Source: Bacillus sp. FJAT-27445 (GTDB lineage Bacteria; Bacillota; Bacilli; Bacillales; Cytobacillaceae). Taken from it: 64,000 nt of DNA. Positions 8,669 through 17,085 of the stretch are shown here, in pieces; positions within the stretch are counted from its first letter, which is position 1, and every line of letters starts with the position of its first letter. The translations under genes were made by a program, and so were the position numbers. The stretch lies in NCBI RefSeq assembly GCF_001510665.1, contig NZ_LMTI01000005.1, positions 1,828-65,827 on the forward strand. The letters run 5' to 3'. The notes below the pieces were generated by a model. The model saw only the letters and a list, made by a program, of their open reading frames with translations. It searched no databases and had not been told where the DNA came from.

Positions 8669-9342
8669 TATTTCCCTGAAAATATGACCTCATAAGATGC
8701 TTCTCCGCCGTGTATCTGGAGGAACATGTCCATAAGAGATTTCGATAACTCTTCGGCCTTTTCGCGTTCGATGGAAGGACGATGGTAAATAATTTGGATT
8801 GCGTTTTTTGTTCCTGTTGTTACAGGTGCACGGTCTGAGTCTACGAATGGGCTGCCGAATGGACCTTTATCATCAGAGGAAATAATGAGGTTTTCCAGTG
8901 AGTTCGTTCTTCCGTTTAAACCCTGGTATTCCTCTCCTTGCCCGCCGATTCGGACTGTAATGCTGCCCGAAAGTTTATCCAAATCGTATACACCAATCGG
9001 TACCTGGTACTGGAGTGAGAAGAAATTATTCAAGTCAATCGCGCTCTGGACGGAGGGCAGGTAGTTTTGTTTCTGGACCCGGCGGTAAAGCGCTTCAGCG
9101 GAATGCCTGTAGCGGTTCGGGTCCTTACCCGTTTGTTTGAAAACAGACCGCCACTCCTTGATCCCCTCCATGTCGGTTACGTTCTTATCCTCCAAATCAA
9201 AAAAGATGGATTCTTGAAAAAGCTGAAGCCTTCCCTTAACCATTTGCGGTGACTCGCCGATCGTGATGTTCCTGTATTGAATGATCCCTAGCTTAAAGCC
9301 GGTAATCTGTTCCGAAAGTTCGTTTGAAATGCTGATTTCCAA
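8668..9342 (-). CDS. B3/4 (tRNA-editing-like) domain protein
   Basis: A 224-residue protein dominated by a B3/4 domain like that of the phenylalanyl-tRNA synthetase beta subunit: FKQTGKDPNRYRHSAEALYRRV, then AIDLNNFFSLQYQVPIGVYDLDK and a DSDRAPVTTGTKNAIQIIYHRP segment. Free-standing B3/4 proteins are suspected to edit or deacylate mischarged tRNA or bind amino-acid-like ligands; function is inferred. I place the start at TTG 9342 because GGAGGTG lies six bases upstream. The open frame extends further 5' but has no SD there. It is divergent from queG. Confidence 0.8.
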   Translation of the reverse strand: MEISISNELSEQITGFKLGIIQYRNITIGESPQMVKGRLQLFQESIFFDLEDKNVTDMEGIKEWRSVFKQTGKDPNRYRHSAEALYRRVQKQNYLPSVQSAIDLNNFFSLQYQVPIGVYDLDKLSGSITVRIGGQGEEYQGLNGRTNSLENLIISSDDKGPFGSPFVDSDRAPVTTGTKNAIQIIYHRPSIEREKAEELSKSLMDMFLQIHGGEASYEVIFSGK

Positions 9343-9450
9343 GTAATACACCTCCAAATTTGCCTGAAAATAGTTTATCATATAATGATGCGGAACTTTA
9401 ATTTCCTGAACTATTATATAGATGATTCCAGTAAGGAAGGAGGCGCGAAA

Positions 9451-10584
9451 ATGGATTACCGCCAATTGAAAAAAGATCTTATTTCCTATAGTAAGGAGAT
9501 AGGGATTGATAAAATTGGTTTTACAACAGCGGCCCCATTCGATGAGCTGAAGAACAGGCTGGTCCGCCAGCAGGAGCTTGGCTATCAATCAGGATTTGAA
9601 GAGCCTGATATTGAAAAGCGGACAAATCCAGCACTCCTGCTTGAAAAACCGCGTTCGATTATCGCAATCGCGCTTGCCTATCCTTCTAAAATGTCCATAA
9701 GGGTCGAAAGTAAAAAGGGTTTGCGGCGCGGCATCTTTTGTCGGGCATCATGGGGCCTTGATTACCATCATATCCTGCGCGACAGGCTTGCCAAGCTTGA
9801 GGCGTTCCTTTCCGAAAGGGTGCCTGGGGCCCTTCTGAAATCTATGGTCGACACCGGGGAGCTTGCCGACCGCGCCGTTGCTGAACGGGCGGGAATTGGC
9901 TGGAGCGGTAAAAACTGTTCGATCATCACTCCTGAGTTTGGCTCCTATGTGTATCTTGGTGAAATGATTACGAGCATTCCGTTTGAGCCGGATACCCCAA
10001 TAGAGGATAAATGCGGTTCGTGCACGAAATGCCTGGATGCCTGCCCGACCGGAGCACTCATACAGGGAGGCCAGCTAAATGCGCAACGCTGCATTGCCTT
10101 TTTAACGCAAACAAAAGGATTTATCCCAGAGGAATTTAGGGAAAAAATCGGTAACAGGATTTATGGCTGTGACTCATGCCAGACAGCCTGCCCTGAGAAC
10201 AAGGGCCGTGACTATCACTTCCATGAGGAAATGGAGCCCGATCCCGAGATTGCAAAGCCTCTATTGAAGCCCATCCTGACGATTAGTAACCGTGACTTTA
10301 AGGAACGTTTCGGAAAGGTTGCAGGCTCGTGGCGAGGTAAAAAGCCGATCCAGCGGAATGCCATTATTGCTTTGGCCCATTTTAAAGATGAAACGGCGGT
10401 TGAAGAGCTTAAGGAAGTTGTCGAAAAGGATCCCCGTCCAGTAATGAGGGGAACGGCTGCCTGGGCGCTTGGAAAAATTGGCGGCAGGGAATCGTCATTT
10501 ATTTTACAAAAGGCCCTTACGATTGAAAAAGACGAAGATGTTATTGCGGAGATAGAAAAAGGGATTAGCATGATTGAAGAATGA
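9451..10584 (+). CDS. queG: Epoxyqueuosine reductase QueG
   Basis: A 377-residue cobalamin-dependent iron-sulfur enzyme that reduces epoxyqueuosine to queuosine in the wobble position of GUN-anticodon tRNAs. Visible signatures are GRCAS-like FCRASWGLDYHH, the VDTGELADRAVAERAGIGWSGKN block, and two [4Fe-4S] clusters from Cys188/191/194/198 and Cys240/243/247. A C-terminal HEAT-like extension (QRNAIIALAHFKDE, MRGTAAWALGKIGG) follows. Start ATG 9451 follows AAGGAAGGAGG. It is a single-gene unit here, and other queuosine genes are not in the window. Confidence 0.95.
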   Translation: MDYRQLKKDLISYSKEIGIDKIGFTTAAPFDELKNRLVRQQELGYQSGFEEPDIEKRTNPALLLEKPRSIIAIALAYPSKMSIRVESKKGLRRGIFCRASWGLDYHHILRDRLAKLEAFLSERVPGALLKSMVDTGELADRAVAERAGIGWSGKNCSIITPEFGSYVYLGEMITSIPFEPDTPIEDKCGSCTKCLDACPTGALIQGGQLNAQRCIAFLTQTKGFIPEEFREKIGNRIYGCDSCQTACPENKGRDYHFHEEMEPDPEIAKPLLKPILTISNRDFKERFGKVAGSWRGKKPIQRNAIIALAHFKDETAVEELKEVVEKDPRPVMRGTAAWALGKIGGRESSFILQKALTIEKDEDVIAEIEKGISMIEE

Positions 10585-10694
10585 GGATGGCGCCGATGCC
10601 ATCCTTTTTTGGTACACTTTGCAAATAGGTTCAACTTTTCTTACCTAAACAATAGCGCTGCTACATATGAATGGTAGGAAAGGGGGCGGTGAAA

Positions 10695-11582
10695 ATGCGG
10701 GAGGCGCTTCAGGCACTGCTTGAAAAAAGGATTAAGGAATTTGTGAAGGATAAAGCGGAAAGGCATGCAGACGAAAAGGATGAGCGGAAGATACAGGCAT
10801 GCTCCGATAGGAATGCAGCGATTGTTAAAAGCTATGCACGTGGAAAGATACTAAGACAGCATTTCAGCGGTGAAAATCAGACAGTCCTGTATGAAATTCA
10901 TTTTCAACACCTGATAAAACAAAAGGAACATCTCTATTTAGAGGAAGAAGTTGAGGTCAGAGAGGCGAGCTTTCACAGAGGAATGGTTGTGGATGATTAT
11001 GAAATCGTCCCGTCCCAATTGGAGGCGGCCATTTCTAGTGATTTATTCATACTGGAAATGGAGAGCGGTGAGCGGTCTTCGTATACATACGATAGGAGGA
11101 AGGCCGTCCAGTATGCGGAGCGCTGGTGGAACTCCTACAATCCCGCCTTTAAAAAGTTCGAAGTCGATTGTACCAATTATATATCACAATGCCTGCATGC
11201 TGGCGGCTCACCCATGAGGGGTTATCCCAACCGGGGGCAGGGATGGTGGATGCGGGGCAATAACTATAGTTACAGCTGGGCGGTTGCAAATTCACTTCGC
11301 TGGTATTTGGCTGGTTCAAAGGGAGGCTTGCGGGCGAGAGAAGTGGGGAGCGCGGACGAGTTGATTCCTGGGGACGTGATCTGCTATGACTTCCAGGGGG
11401 ATGGCCGCTTCGACCATAATACAATTGTCGTTGCGAAGGATGCGAACGGGATGCCGCTCGTGAATGCCCACACCTATAACAGCCGAATGCGGTATTGGGA
11501 ATACACTGATTCTTCGGCCTATACCCCGAAGATTAAATATAAATTTTATTCAATTATTGATGACAGCCGTGAATGGTTGTAA
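10695..11582 (+). CDS. Amidase-domain protein (Amidase_6 type)
   Basis: A 295-residue protein. The N-terminal 130 residues are charged and helical-to-strand with no clear homology. The C-terminal 160 residues form a putative amidase domain (papain/NlpC-like fold): the catalytic Cys in VDCTNYISQCLHAGG, His in FDHNTIVV, and NAHTYNSRMRYW. The family is common in Bacillus and is thought to act on peptides or cell-wall material. No signal peptide is seen from ATG 10695, which follows AGGGGGCGG. Its stop codon overlaps the -35 element of the next promoter. Confidence 0.8.
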   Translation: MREALQALLEKRIKEFVKDKAERHADEKDERKIQACSDRNAAIVKSYARGKILRQHFSGENQTVLYEIHFQHLIKQKEHLYLEEEVEVREASFHRGMVVDDYEIVPSQLEAAISSDLFILEMESGERSSYTYDRRKAVQYAERWWNSYNPAFKKFEVDCTNYISQCLHAGGSPMRGYPNRGQGWWMRGNNYSYSWAVANSLRWYLAGSKGGLRAREVGSADELIPGDVICYDFQGDGRFDHNTIVVAKDANGMPLVNAHTYNSRMRYWEYTDSSAYTPKIKYKFYSIIDDSREWL

Positions 11583-11604
11583 GGGAAAGCTTGAGTGGTA
11601 TAAT
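11577..11604 (+). promoter_or_regulatory. SigA-type promoter of the trmL transcript
   Basis: TTGTAA (11577-11582, overlapping the upstream stop codon), a 16-bp spacer, then a perfect TATAAT (11599-11604). Confidence 0.6.
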
Positions 11605-11622
11605 AACGGAGTGGAGTTTTAT

Positions 11623-11670
11623 ATGTATATAGAACACGTGGCGCCGCAGAATCGGCGTTCACGCAAGTAA
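11623..11670 (+). CDS. Candidate 15-residue leader peptide upstream of trmL
   Basis: A short ORF (MYIEHVAPQNRRSRK) begins at an ATG preceded by GGAG with a six-base spacer, a few bases downstream of a TTGTAA-16-TATAAT promoter. It ends 18 bp before the trmL start. The strong SD and the position between promoter and trmL suggest it is translated, possibly as a leader peptide for trmL. I know no homolog, and coding cannot be proven at this length. A chance ORF is the alternative. Confidence 0.35.
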   Translation: MYIEHVAPQNRRSRK

Positions 11671-11688
11671 AGTATGGGGTGAACCTTC

Positions 11689-12162
11689 TTGGCAGTGCAT
11701 GTTGTATTATACCAGCCGCTAATCCCGGCCAATACCGGCAACATTTCGAGGACTTGCGCCGGCACAGGCGCCTGGCTTCATTTAATCAGGCCCCTTGGCT
11801 TTTCGACGGATGATAAGCAGCTTAAACGGGCGGGGCTTGATTATTGGGAGCATGTTAAACTTGTTTATCACGATTCCCTGGAGGACTTTTATGAGGCCAG
11901 CAAAGGCGGGGAATTTTACTATATAACAAAGTTCGGCGATAAACCGTTCTCATCATTTGATTTCAGTGACTCGGAAAAAGATTATTATTTTATTTTCGGC
12001 AAAGAAACGACGGGGCTTCCACAGGAAGTGATTGAGGCGAATCCGGAGAGATGCCTTCGCATCCCGATGAACGGGCACATTCGCTCATTGAATCTGTCAA
12101 ATACCGCTGCAGTCCTCGTGTATGAGGCATTGAGGCAGCAAAACTATCCGGGTTTGATATAG
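11689..12162 (+). CDS. trmL: tRNA 2'-O-methyltransferase TrmL
   Basis: A 157-residue SPOUT-class methyltransferase that methylates the ribose of the wobble nucleotide (position 34) of tRNA-Leu isoacceptors. The three SPOUT motifs are clear: VLYQPLIPANTGNISRTCAG near the N-terminus, the SAM-binding knot YYFIFGKETTGLP, and the C-terminal RIPMNGHIRSLNLSNTAAVLVYEALRQ. Length matches the family. The start is TTG 11689 with GGGGTGA upstream, and a GTG two codons later is possible. Confidence 0.95.
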   Translation: MAVHVVLYQPLIPANTGNISRTCAGTGAWLHLIRPLGFSTDDKQLKRAGLDYWEHVKLVYHDSLEDFYEASKGGEFYYITKFGDKPFSSFDFSDSEKDYYFIFGKETTGLPQEVIEANPERCLRIPMNGHIRSLNLSNTAAVLVYEALRQQNYPGLI

Positions 12163-12169
12163 GGCCTGA

Positions 12170-12198
12170 TTGACAGGCTTTTAATAAAATCTTATAAC
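12170..12198 (+). promoter_or_regulatory. SigA promoter of nfrA
   Basis: Consensus TTGACA (12170-12175), a 17-bp spacer and TATAAC (12193-12198), about 47 bp before the ATG. A short GCCT/AGGC stem with a TTTT tail overlaps it and may end the trmL transcript. Confidence 0.75.
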
Positions 12199-12244
12199 CC
12201 TATCCTAGTTCCAGAATAATTCGCAGCAAGGGGGAGCGTTTGCC

Positions 12245-12994
12245 ATGAATGAAACTATTTCGACCATCCTCGGCCACAGGTCGATCAGGAAATTCGAGGA
12301 CAGGCCTTTATCGGATGAACAAATTAAAACCATTGTAGAGTGTGCCCAGGCTGCGTCAACTTCGAGTTTTATCCAGGCATATTCAATTATCGGCGTAAAA
12401 GACGCGGAGAAGAAACAACGGCTTGCCGAGATAGCAGGCAGCCAAATGTATGTTGAAAATAATGGGCACTTTTTCGTATTCTGCGCAGATCTATACAGGC
12501 ATTTCCTTATCGGGGAAAAGGAAGGCAGGGAAGTGCTCGAATCCATTGAAAGCACTGAAAAATTTATGGTGGCCGTCATTGATGCCGCGCTTGCAGCGCA
12601 AAATGCAGCCGTTGCAGCAGAATCGATGGGCCTTGGCATTTGTTATATAGGAGGCCTTCGCAACAATTTGGAAGAGGTGCAGAAGGTGTTATCCACGCCG
12701 GAACGTGTCATTCCGTTGTTCGGCCTGGCTGTTGGCTATCCTGTACAGGACCCTGGAACGAAACCGCGCTTGCCTCTCAGGCATATATATCACGAGGATA
12801 GCTATGAGCAGAACCTGGATGCCTATAAGGCGGGTCTCGAAGAATATGACAGGCAAATCTCGGTCTACTATGAGGAACGGACAGCTGGGAAGCGCCGGGA
12901 TACATGGAGCGGACAAATTGCGGGCATGCTGGAAAAACAGAGCAGGATGTATATGAAGGAATTCGTCAACAAAAATAAGATGAATTTGAAATAA
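12245..12994 (+). CDS. nfrA: FMN-dependent NADPH nitro/flavin reductase
   Basis: A 249-residue oxidoreductase of the NfsA/FRP group, very close to B. subtilis NfrA1: HRSIRKFEDRPLSDEQ at the N-terminus, AAQAASTSSFIQAYSII-like FMN phosphate-binding region, NGHFFVFCADLYRH, and MGLGICYIGGLRNN. It catalyses two-electron NAD(P)H-dependent reduction of FMN, nitroaromatics and quinones and is linked to oxidative and heat stress in Bacillus. The SD is AAGGGGGAG. A near-consensus SigA promoter and a terminator flank it, so it is monocistronic. Confidence 0.93.
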   Translation: MNETISTILGHRSIRKFEDRPLSDEQIKTIVECAQAASTSSFIQAYSIIGVKDAEKKQRLAEIAGSQMYVENNGHFFVFCADLYRHFLIGEKEGREVLESIESTEKFMVAVIDAALAAQNAAVAAESMGLGICYIGGLRNNLEEVQKVLSTPERVIPLFGLAVGYPVQDPGTKPRLPLRHIYHEDSYEQNLDAYKAGLEEYDRQISVYYEERTAGKRRDTWSGQIAGMLEKQSRMYMKEFVNKNKMNLK

Positions 12995-13002
12995 TAAAAA
13001 GT

Positions 13003-13032
13003 AAAAAGCTGCCGTTGCTGGCAGCTTTTTTT
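13003..13032. terminator. Terminator between nfrA and the small minus-strand gene
   Basis: AAAAAGCTGCC / GGCAGCTTTTTTT hairpin. A-tracts on the left let it act in both directions. Confidence 0.9.
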
Positions 13033-13039
13033 GTAACCA

Positions 13040-13135
13040 TTATTTGCTGTTCGATCCCGGCTTATCATTGTATCCGGACGTGAAGATGGCTGCGAGGAAT
13101 GCAGCGGTAACACCCAATATTAAAATCAGACGCAT
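13040..13135 (-). CDS. 31-residue hydrophobic peptide
   Basis: A short ORF on the minus strand that encodes one hydrophobic segment (MRLILILGVTAAFLAAIFTS) and a short polar tail GYNDKPGSNSK. AAAGGGGG lies ten bases before the ATG and the shared terminator follows immediately. These features support expression of a single-pass membrane or exported micropeptide. I do not recognise the family. It is convergent with nfrA and divergent from prkA. Confidence 0.5.
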   Translation of the reverse strand: MRLILILGVTAAFLAAIFTSGYNDKPGSNSK

Positions 13136-13276
13136 GTTATGTAAGCCCCCTTTGTCCTGGAAAATCAAAAGTTAAAGATATACACATCCATTATATCCTA
13201 ACAAGGCCAATCTGGAAATGAATATACTAGTTTTTTTCAATACTAGGGAGACCAGATTTTTCCTGGTTGCCTGTTT

Positions 13277-13305
13277 GCATGTTCAAATCAGTGCCCGCAT
13301 AGAGT
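13277..13305 (+). promoter_or_regulatory. Possible sporulation (SigE-like) promoter of prkA
   Basis: GCATGTT, a 14-bp spacer and CATAGAGT resemble the SigE consensus (kmATATT / CATACAnT). PrkA and YhbH are sporulation-associated in Bacillus, which fits mother-cell control. The match is imperfect. Confidence 0.35.
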
Positions 13306-13351
13306 ATAGTAATCGTCTCTGATTTTAGCGACAGGGGGAGGACTTTATTTT

Positions 13352-15247
13352 ATGGATATTTTAAGGAAAATTGAGATGTACAGAGAAGAGGAAGAAAAGC
13401 TGCGCTGGGAAGGCACCTTTGCAGAATACCTGCAGCTGCTGAAAGAAAAGCCATGGGTTGCCCAATCCGCGCATTCCCGGGTTTTCAATATGATTAAGGA
13501 TGCGGGGATTGCAAAAGAGAAAGGCAAAAAGACATACGAATTTTTTAATCAGCAGCTATTTGGCCTTGAGGAAGCGCTAGAGAGGCTGGTTGAAGAATAT
13601 TTCCACCCTGCCGCAAAACGGCTTGATGTCCGCAAGCGGATTTTGTTGTTGATGGGGCCGGTAAGCGGCGGGAAGTCAACGTTGGTGACAATACTGAAGC
13701 GCGGGCTTGAAGCATATTCCCATACAGATAATGGAGCGGTTTTCGCAATAAAGGGCTGCCCGATGCACGAGGATCCGCTTCATCTCATTCCGCATTATTT
13801 ACGGAAGGATTTTTTCGAAGAGTATGGTATCCGGATTGAGGGGAACCTATCTCCGCTTAATATGATGCGGCTTGAGCAGGAGTATGAAGGCAGGATTGAA
13901 GATGTACAGGTAGAACGGATCTTTTTTTCGGAGGACAGGAGAATCGGAATCGGCACATTTAGCCCTTCAGACCCTAAATCCCAGGACATTGCAGATTTGA
14001 CCGGCAGCATCGACTTTTCTACAATTGCCGAATATGGTTCAGAGTCCGACCCAAGAGCCTACCGATTTGACGGCGAGCTGAACAAAGCAAACCGGGGAAT
14101 GATGGAGTTTCAGGAAATGCTGAAATGCGATGAAAAGTTCCTGTGGCATCTCCTTTCACTCACTCAGGAAGGCAACTTCAAGGCGGGAAGGTTTGCGCTA
14201 ATCAGCGCGGATGAACTTATCGTTGCGCATACGAACGAAACGGAATACCGTTCGTTTATTTCAAATAAGAAAAATGAAGCGCTTCATTCCAGGATTATCG
14301 TTATGCCAATTCCATATAATTTGAAGGTTTCCGAGGAAGAGCGCATTTATGACAAAATGATTCGGGAGAGCGATGTTGCGAATGTGCATATCGCACCGCA
14401 CACGCTAAAGGTTGCTGCAATGTTCACGATACTAACCCGGCTAAAGGAGCCGAAGAAGGGCGACATTGACCTTGTGAAAAAAATGAGGCTTTATGACGGT
14501 GAAAATGTTGAAGGCTATAACCAGGCGGACGTCGATGAACTGAAGAAGGAATACCAGGATGAAGGGATGAGTGGCATAGACCCGCGTTATGTCATTAATC
14601 GAATCTCGTCCACAATTATCCGCAAAGAGGTGGCCGCGATCAATGCGCTTGACGTGCTCCGATCATTGAAGGATGGACTGGATCAGCATCCTTCCATTAC
14701 GGCGGAGCTGCGCGAGAAATATATGAATTATATTTCGCTTGCACGGAAAGAGTACGATACGATTGCCAAAAAAGAAGTCCAAAAGGCATTTGTCTATTCA
14801 TATGAGGAGTCCGCCAAGACGCTGATGGACAATTATCTCGATAATGTTGAAGCTTATTGCAACAAGGCAAAACTGCGGGATCCATTGACAGGGGAGGAGA
14901 TCTCTCCGGATGAAAAGCTAATGAGGTCAATTGAGGAACAGATTGGCATTTCCGAGAATGCGAAAAAGGCCTTCCGCGAAGAGGTGCTGATCCGGATTTC
15001 CGCCTATGCGAGGAAAGGGAAGCGGTTCGATTACAACTCGCACGACCGCCTCCGTGAAGCAATCCAGAAAAAGTTGTTCGCTGATTTGAAGGATGTTGTC
15101 AAAATAACGACTTCCTCGAAAACGCCTGATGAGCAGCAGCTGAAGAAAATCAATAATGTCGTGGCTCGCCTCATTGATGAACATGGCTATAATTCAACGT
15201 CTGCAAACGAGCTGTTAAGGTATGTTGGAAGCTTACTGAATCGTTAA
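13352..15247 (+). CDS. prkA: PrkA family serine protein kinase / AAA+ protein
   Basis: A 631-residue cytoplasmic protein, the usual length for PrkA. The N-terminal AAA+ module has a Walker A GPVSGGKST at residues 102-110. A FLWHLLSLTQEGNFKAGRFALISADELIVAHTNETEY block is conserved in PrkA, and the C-terminal third holds the kinase-like region (HGYNSTSANELLRYVGSLL at the end). In B. subtilis PrkA acts in sporulation and has also been proposed to act as an AAA+ protease-like factor. GGGGGAGGA precedes the ATG. It is followed by a 64-residue gene and yhbH, its usual partner. Confidence 0.95.
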   Translation: MDILRKIEMYREEEEKLRWEGTFAEYLQLLKEKPWVAQSAHSRVFNMIKDAGIAKEKGKKTYEFFNQQLFGLEEALERLVEEYFHPAAKRLDVRKRILLLMGPVSGGKSTLVTILKRGLEAYSHTDNGAVFAIKGCPMHEDPLHLIPHYLRKDFFEEYGIRIEGNLSPLNMMRLEQEYEGRIEDVQVERIFFSEDRRIGIGTFSPSDPKSQDIADLTGSIDFSTIAEYGSESDPRAYRFDGELNKANRGMMEFQEMLKCDEKFLWHLLSLTQEGNFKAGRFALISADELIVAHTNETEYRSFISNKKNEALHSRIIVMPIPYNLKVSEEERIYDKMIRESDVANVHIAPHTLKVAAMFTILTRLKEPKKGDIDLVKKMRLYDGENVEGYNQADVDELKKEYQDEGMSGIDPRYVINRISSTIIRKEVAAINALDVLRSLKDGLDQHPSITAELREKYMNYISLARKEYDTIAKKEVQKAFVYSYEESAKTLMDNYLDNVEAYCNKAKLRDPLTGEEISPDEKLMRSIEEQIGISENAKKAFREEVLIRISAYARKGKRFDYNSHDRLREAIQKKLFADLKDVVKITTSSKTPDEQQLKKINNVVARLIDEHGYNSTSANELLRYVGSLLNR

Positions 15248-15258
15248 TCTTACACTCT

Positions 15259-15290
15259 AAAGAGCCGGGGACTTTTTCCGGCTCTTAGTT
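15259..15290 (+). terminator. Hairpin after prkA
   Basis: AAGAGCCGG / CCGGCTCTT stem, followed by a T-rich but interrupted tail (AGTTTATGCTTTTT). It is probably a partial terminator. Confidence 0.5.
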
Positions 15291-15335
15291 TATGCTTTTT
15301 ATTTTCGGGGAAAAAGGTTGGTAGAGGTGAATCGC

Positions 15336-15530
15336 ATGGATAAAAAGAATAAAGATGTAGGGCTTGATAAAGATTACCAGCCGGAAAATGGTTCAATGGC
15401 TCCAGATATGGAGGATATCAAAAATCTTGGCAAACAAATGGAAAACCGCCGCTCAAACAAAGAATTAAAAGAAGACGGTAAAAACCCGGATCCAATCCAG
15501 CATGTAAAAAAGGATGATTACCTCCGCTAA
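15336..15530 (+). CDS. Small acidic/basic hydrophilic protein, conserved type unknown
   Basis: A 64-residue, highly charged protein (MDKKNKDVGLDKDYQPENG, then NLGKQMENRRSNKELKEDGKNPDPIQHVKKDDYLR) with no hydrophobic segment, probably disordered. GAGGTG lies six bases before ATG 15336, which I prefer over the upstream TTG. Its last codons form the left arm of the terminator. It lies inside the prkA-yhbH interval, so a sporulation link is possible but not shown. Confidence 0.65.
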   Translation: MDKKNKDVGLDKDYQPENGSMAPDMEDIKNLGKQMENRRSNKELKEDGKNPDPIQHVKKDDYLR

Positions 15531-15548
15531 ATGGCGGAGGATTTTTTT
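15521..15548 (+). terminator. Terminator overlapping a stop codon
   Basis: CCTCCGC / GCGGAGG hairpin whose left arm encodes the last residues of the preceding ORF, followed by ATTTTTTT. Confidence 0.9.
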
Positions 15549-15641
15549 AATACCAGGAAATTTTAAAATAGAGGATTGTGGATAACTCAAAACAAGTTAT
15601 TGTAAGTTACAGCTCGAGCTTCCGAGAATAATCATCGCAGG

Positions 15642-15710
15642 GACAGGCGATTCTTGCCTGTCGCGAAGCGGTCTGTACTTGTCGCGAAGGCGCTTACGCA
15701 TTTTGTTCTT
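15642..15710. repeat. Intergenic repeat fragment upstream of yhbH
   Basis: A GACAGGC/GCCTGTC hairpin (15642-15662) is followed by two GTCGCGAAG copies. The 24-bp segment 15687-15710 is identical, in inverse orientation, to 53763-53786 in the repeat cluster near 54 kb. The 309-bp gap between the small ORF and yhbH holds this repeat and the yhbH promoter region and nothing else I can name. Confidence 0.6.
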
Positions 15711-15749
15711 TTCCAAAAATTTTTCCGCGGACAATTTTCGAAATAATTT

Positions 15750-15778
15750 GTAAATTATCCACAGAAACGGCATAGGAT
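15750..15778 (+). promoter_or_regulatory. Possible SigE-like promoter of yhbH
   Basis: GTAAATTA, a 13-bp spacer and CATAGGAT, about 78 bp before the yhbH start. The -10 resembles the CATAGAGT proposed upstream of prkA. Confidence 0.3.
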
Positions 15779-15856
15779 AGAGTAATCAATATTACCAAAG
15801 TGTTTTGGAGCAGGTTTAAAAGAGGAAGGAAAAATTGAATAAGGGAGGGGTTTGGA

Positions 15857-17026
15857 ATGATCGACGAGAGCAATCACCATTTTGTGATCTCAAAGGAAGA
15901 TTGGTCCCTCCACCGAAAAGGCCAAGATGACCAGCAACGGCATCAGGAAAAAGTCCAGGAGGCAATCCGCAACAATCTTCCAGACTTGATTACCGAGGAA
16001 AGTATTATTATGTCAAATGGCCGCGATGTTGTTAAAATACCAATTCGTTCACTGGACGAATACAAAATTCGTTATAATTATGATAAAAACAAGCATGTCG
16101 GCCAGGGAAATGGCAAGTCCAAGGTAGGCGATGTTGTTGCCCGGGACGGGTCGGGCGACAAGAAAGGGCCCGGTAAAGGCCAGGGTGCAGGCGACCAGGC
16201 GGGTGAGGACTATTTTGAGGCGGAAGTATCGATGATGGAACTGGAGGAAGCCCTTTTCAAGCAGCTTGAACTGCCGAACCTGAAGAGGAAGGAACAGGAA
16301 GAGCATGTCGTGGAACATATCGAGTTCAATGACATAAGAAAGACTGGCCTGATGGGGAACATCGATAAAAAAAGGACAATGATATCGGCATTCAAGCGAA
16401 ATGCGATGCACGGTAAGCCGGCGTTCCACCCAATTTACAATGAAGACCTCAAATTCAAGACATGGAATGAAATTATTAAACCTGATTCAAAAGCTGTCGT
16501 CCTCGCGATGATGGACACGAGCGGCTCGATGGGATTATGGGAAAAGTATATGGCGAGGAGCTTTTTCTTCTGGATGACCCGCTTTCTTAGGACTAAATAC
16601 GAGACAGTCGAAATTGAGTTTATTGCCCACCATACGGAGGCGAAGGTTGTATCAGAAGAGGATTTCTTTTCAAAGGGCGAAAGCGGCGGAACGATTTGTT
16701 CATCTGCCTATCGAAAGGCACTCGAACTAATCACGAATAAATATGATCCTGTTAAATTCAATATATACCCATTCCATTTCTCGGATGGGGATAACCTTAC
16801 CTCGGACAACGCCCGCTGTGTGAAGCTTGTCGAGGAACTAATGAGTGTTTCGAACATGTTCGGCTACGGGGAAGTGAATCAGTATAACCGCCATTCAACA
16901 TTGATGACCGCCTATAAAAACATTAAAAATGAGAACTTTAGATATTATATCCTTAAACAAAAGGCAGACGTCTTCAACGCAATGAAAAGCTTTTTTTCCA
17001 ATGAAGAAGAAAAGAAGTATGCTTGA
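15857..17026 (+). CDS. yhbH: Sporulation protein YhbH (DUF444)
   Basis: A 389-residue DUF444/YeaH-YhbH family protein. After the N-terminal region ([20 protein letters not shown]) comes a Gly/Lys-rich linker (about residues 85-115). A von Willebrand A-like domain follows, with a MIDAS-type DTSGSMG motif and the [17 protein letters not shown] segment. The family is almost always next to prkA, as here, and the two are thought to act together; in B. subtilis yhbH is needed for efficient sporulation. GGGAGGGG precedes the ATG. Confidence 0.95.
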   Translation: MIDESNHHFVISKEDWSLHRKGQDDQQRHQEKVQEAIRNNLPDLITEESIIMSNGRDVVKIPIRSLDEYKIRYNYDKNKHVGQGNGKSKVGDVVARDGSGDKKGPGKGQGAGDQAGEDYFEAEVSMMELEEALFKQLELPNLKRKEQEEHVVEHIEFNDIRKTGLMGNIDKKRTMISAFKRNAMHGKPAFHPIYNEDLKFKTWNEIIKPDSKAVVLAMMDTSGSMGLWEKYMARSFFFWMTRFLRTKYETVEIEFIAHHTEAKVVSEEDFFSKGESGGTICSSAYRKALELITNKYDPVKFNIYPFHFSDGDNLTSDNARCVKLVEELMSVSNMFGYGEVNQYNRHSTLMTAYKNIKNENFRYYILKQKADVFNAMKSFFSNEEEKKYA

Positions 17027-17031
17027 TAGAG

Positions 17032-17068
17032 AAAAAGCCAGCAAGAGCTGCTGGCTTTTTCATTTTTT
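17032..17068. terminator. Terminator after yhbH
   Basis: AAAAAGCCAGCA / TGCTGGCTTTTT hairpin between convergent transcripts, usable in both directions. Confidence 0.9.
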
Positions 17069-17085
17069 ACAGGAAGGCAAGTCTG

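Noticed and set aside
9343-9588. N-terminal extension of the B3/4-domain protein
   Set aside because: It would overlap the queG start on the other strand, lacks an SD, and GGAGGTG marks TTG 9342 as the start.
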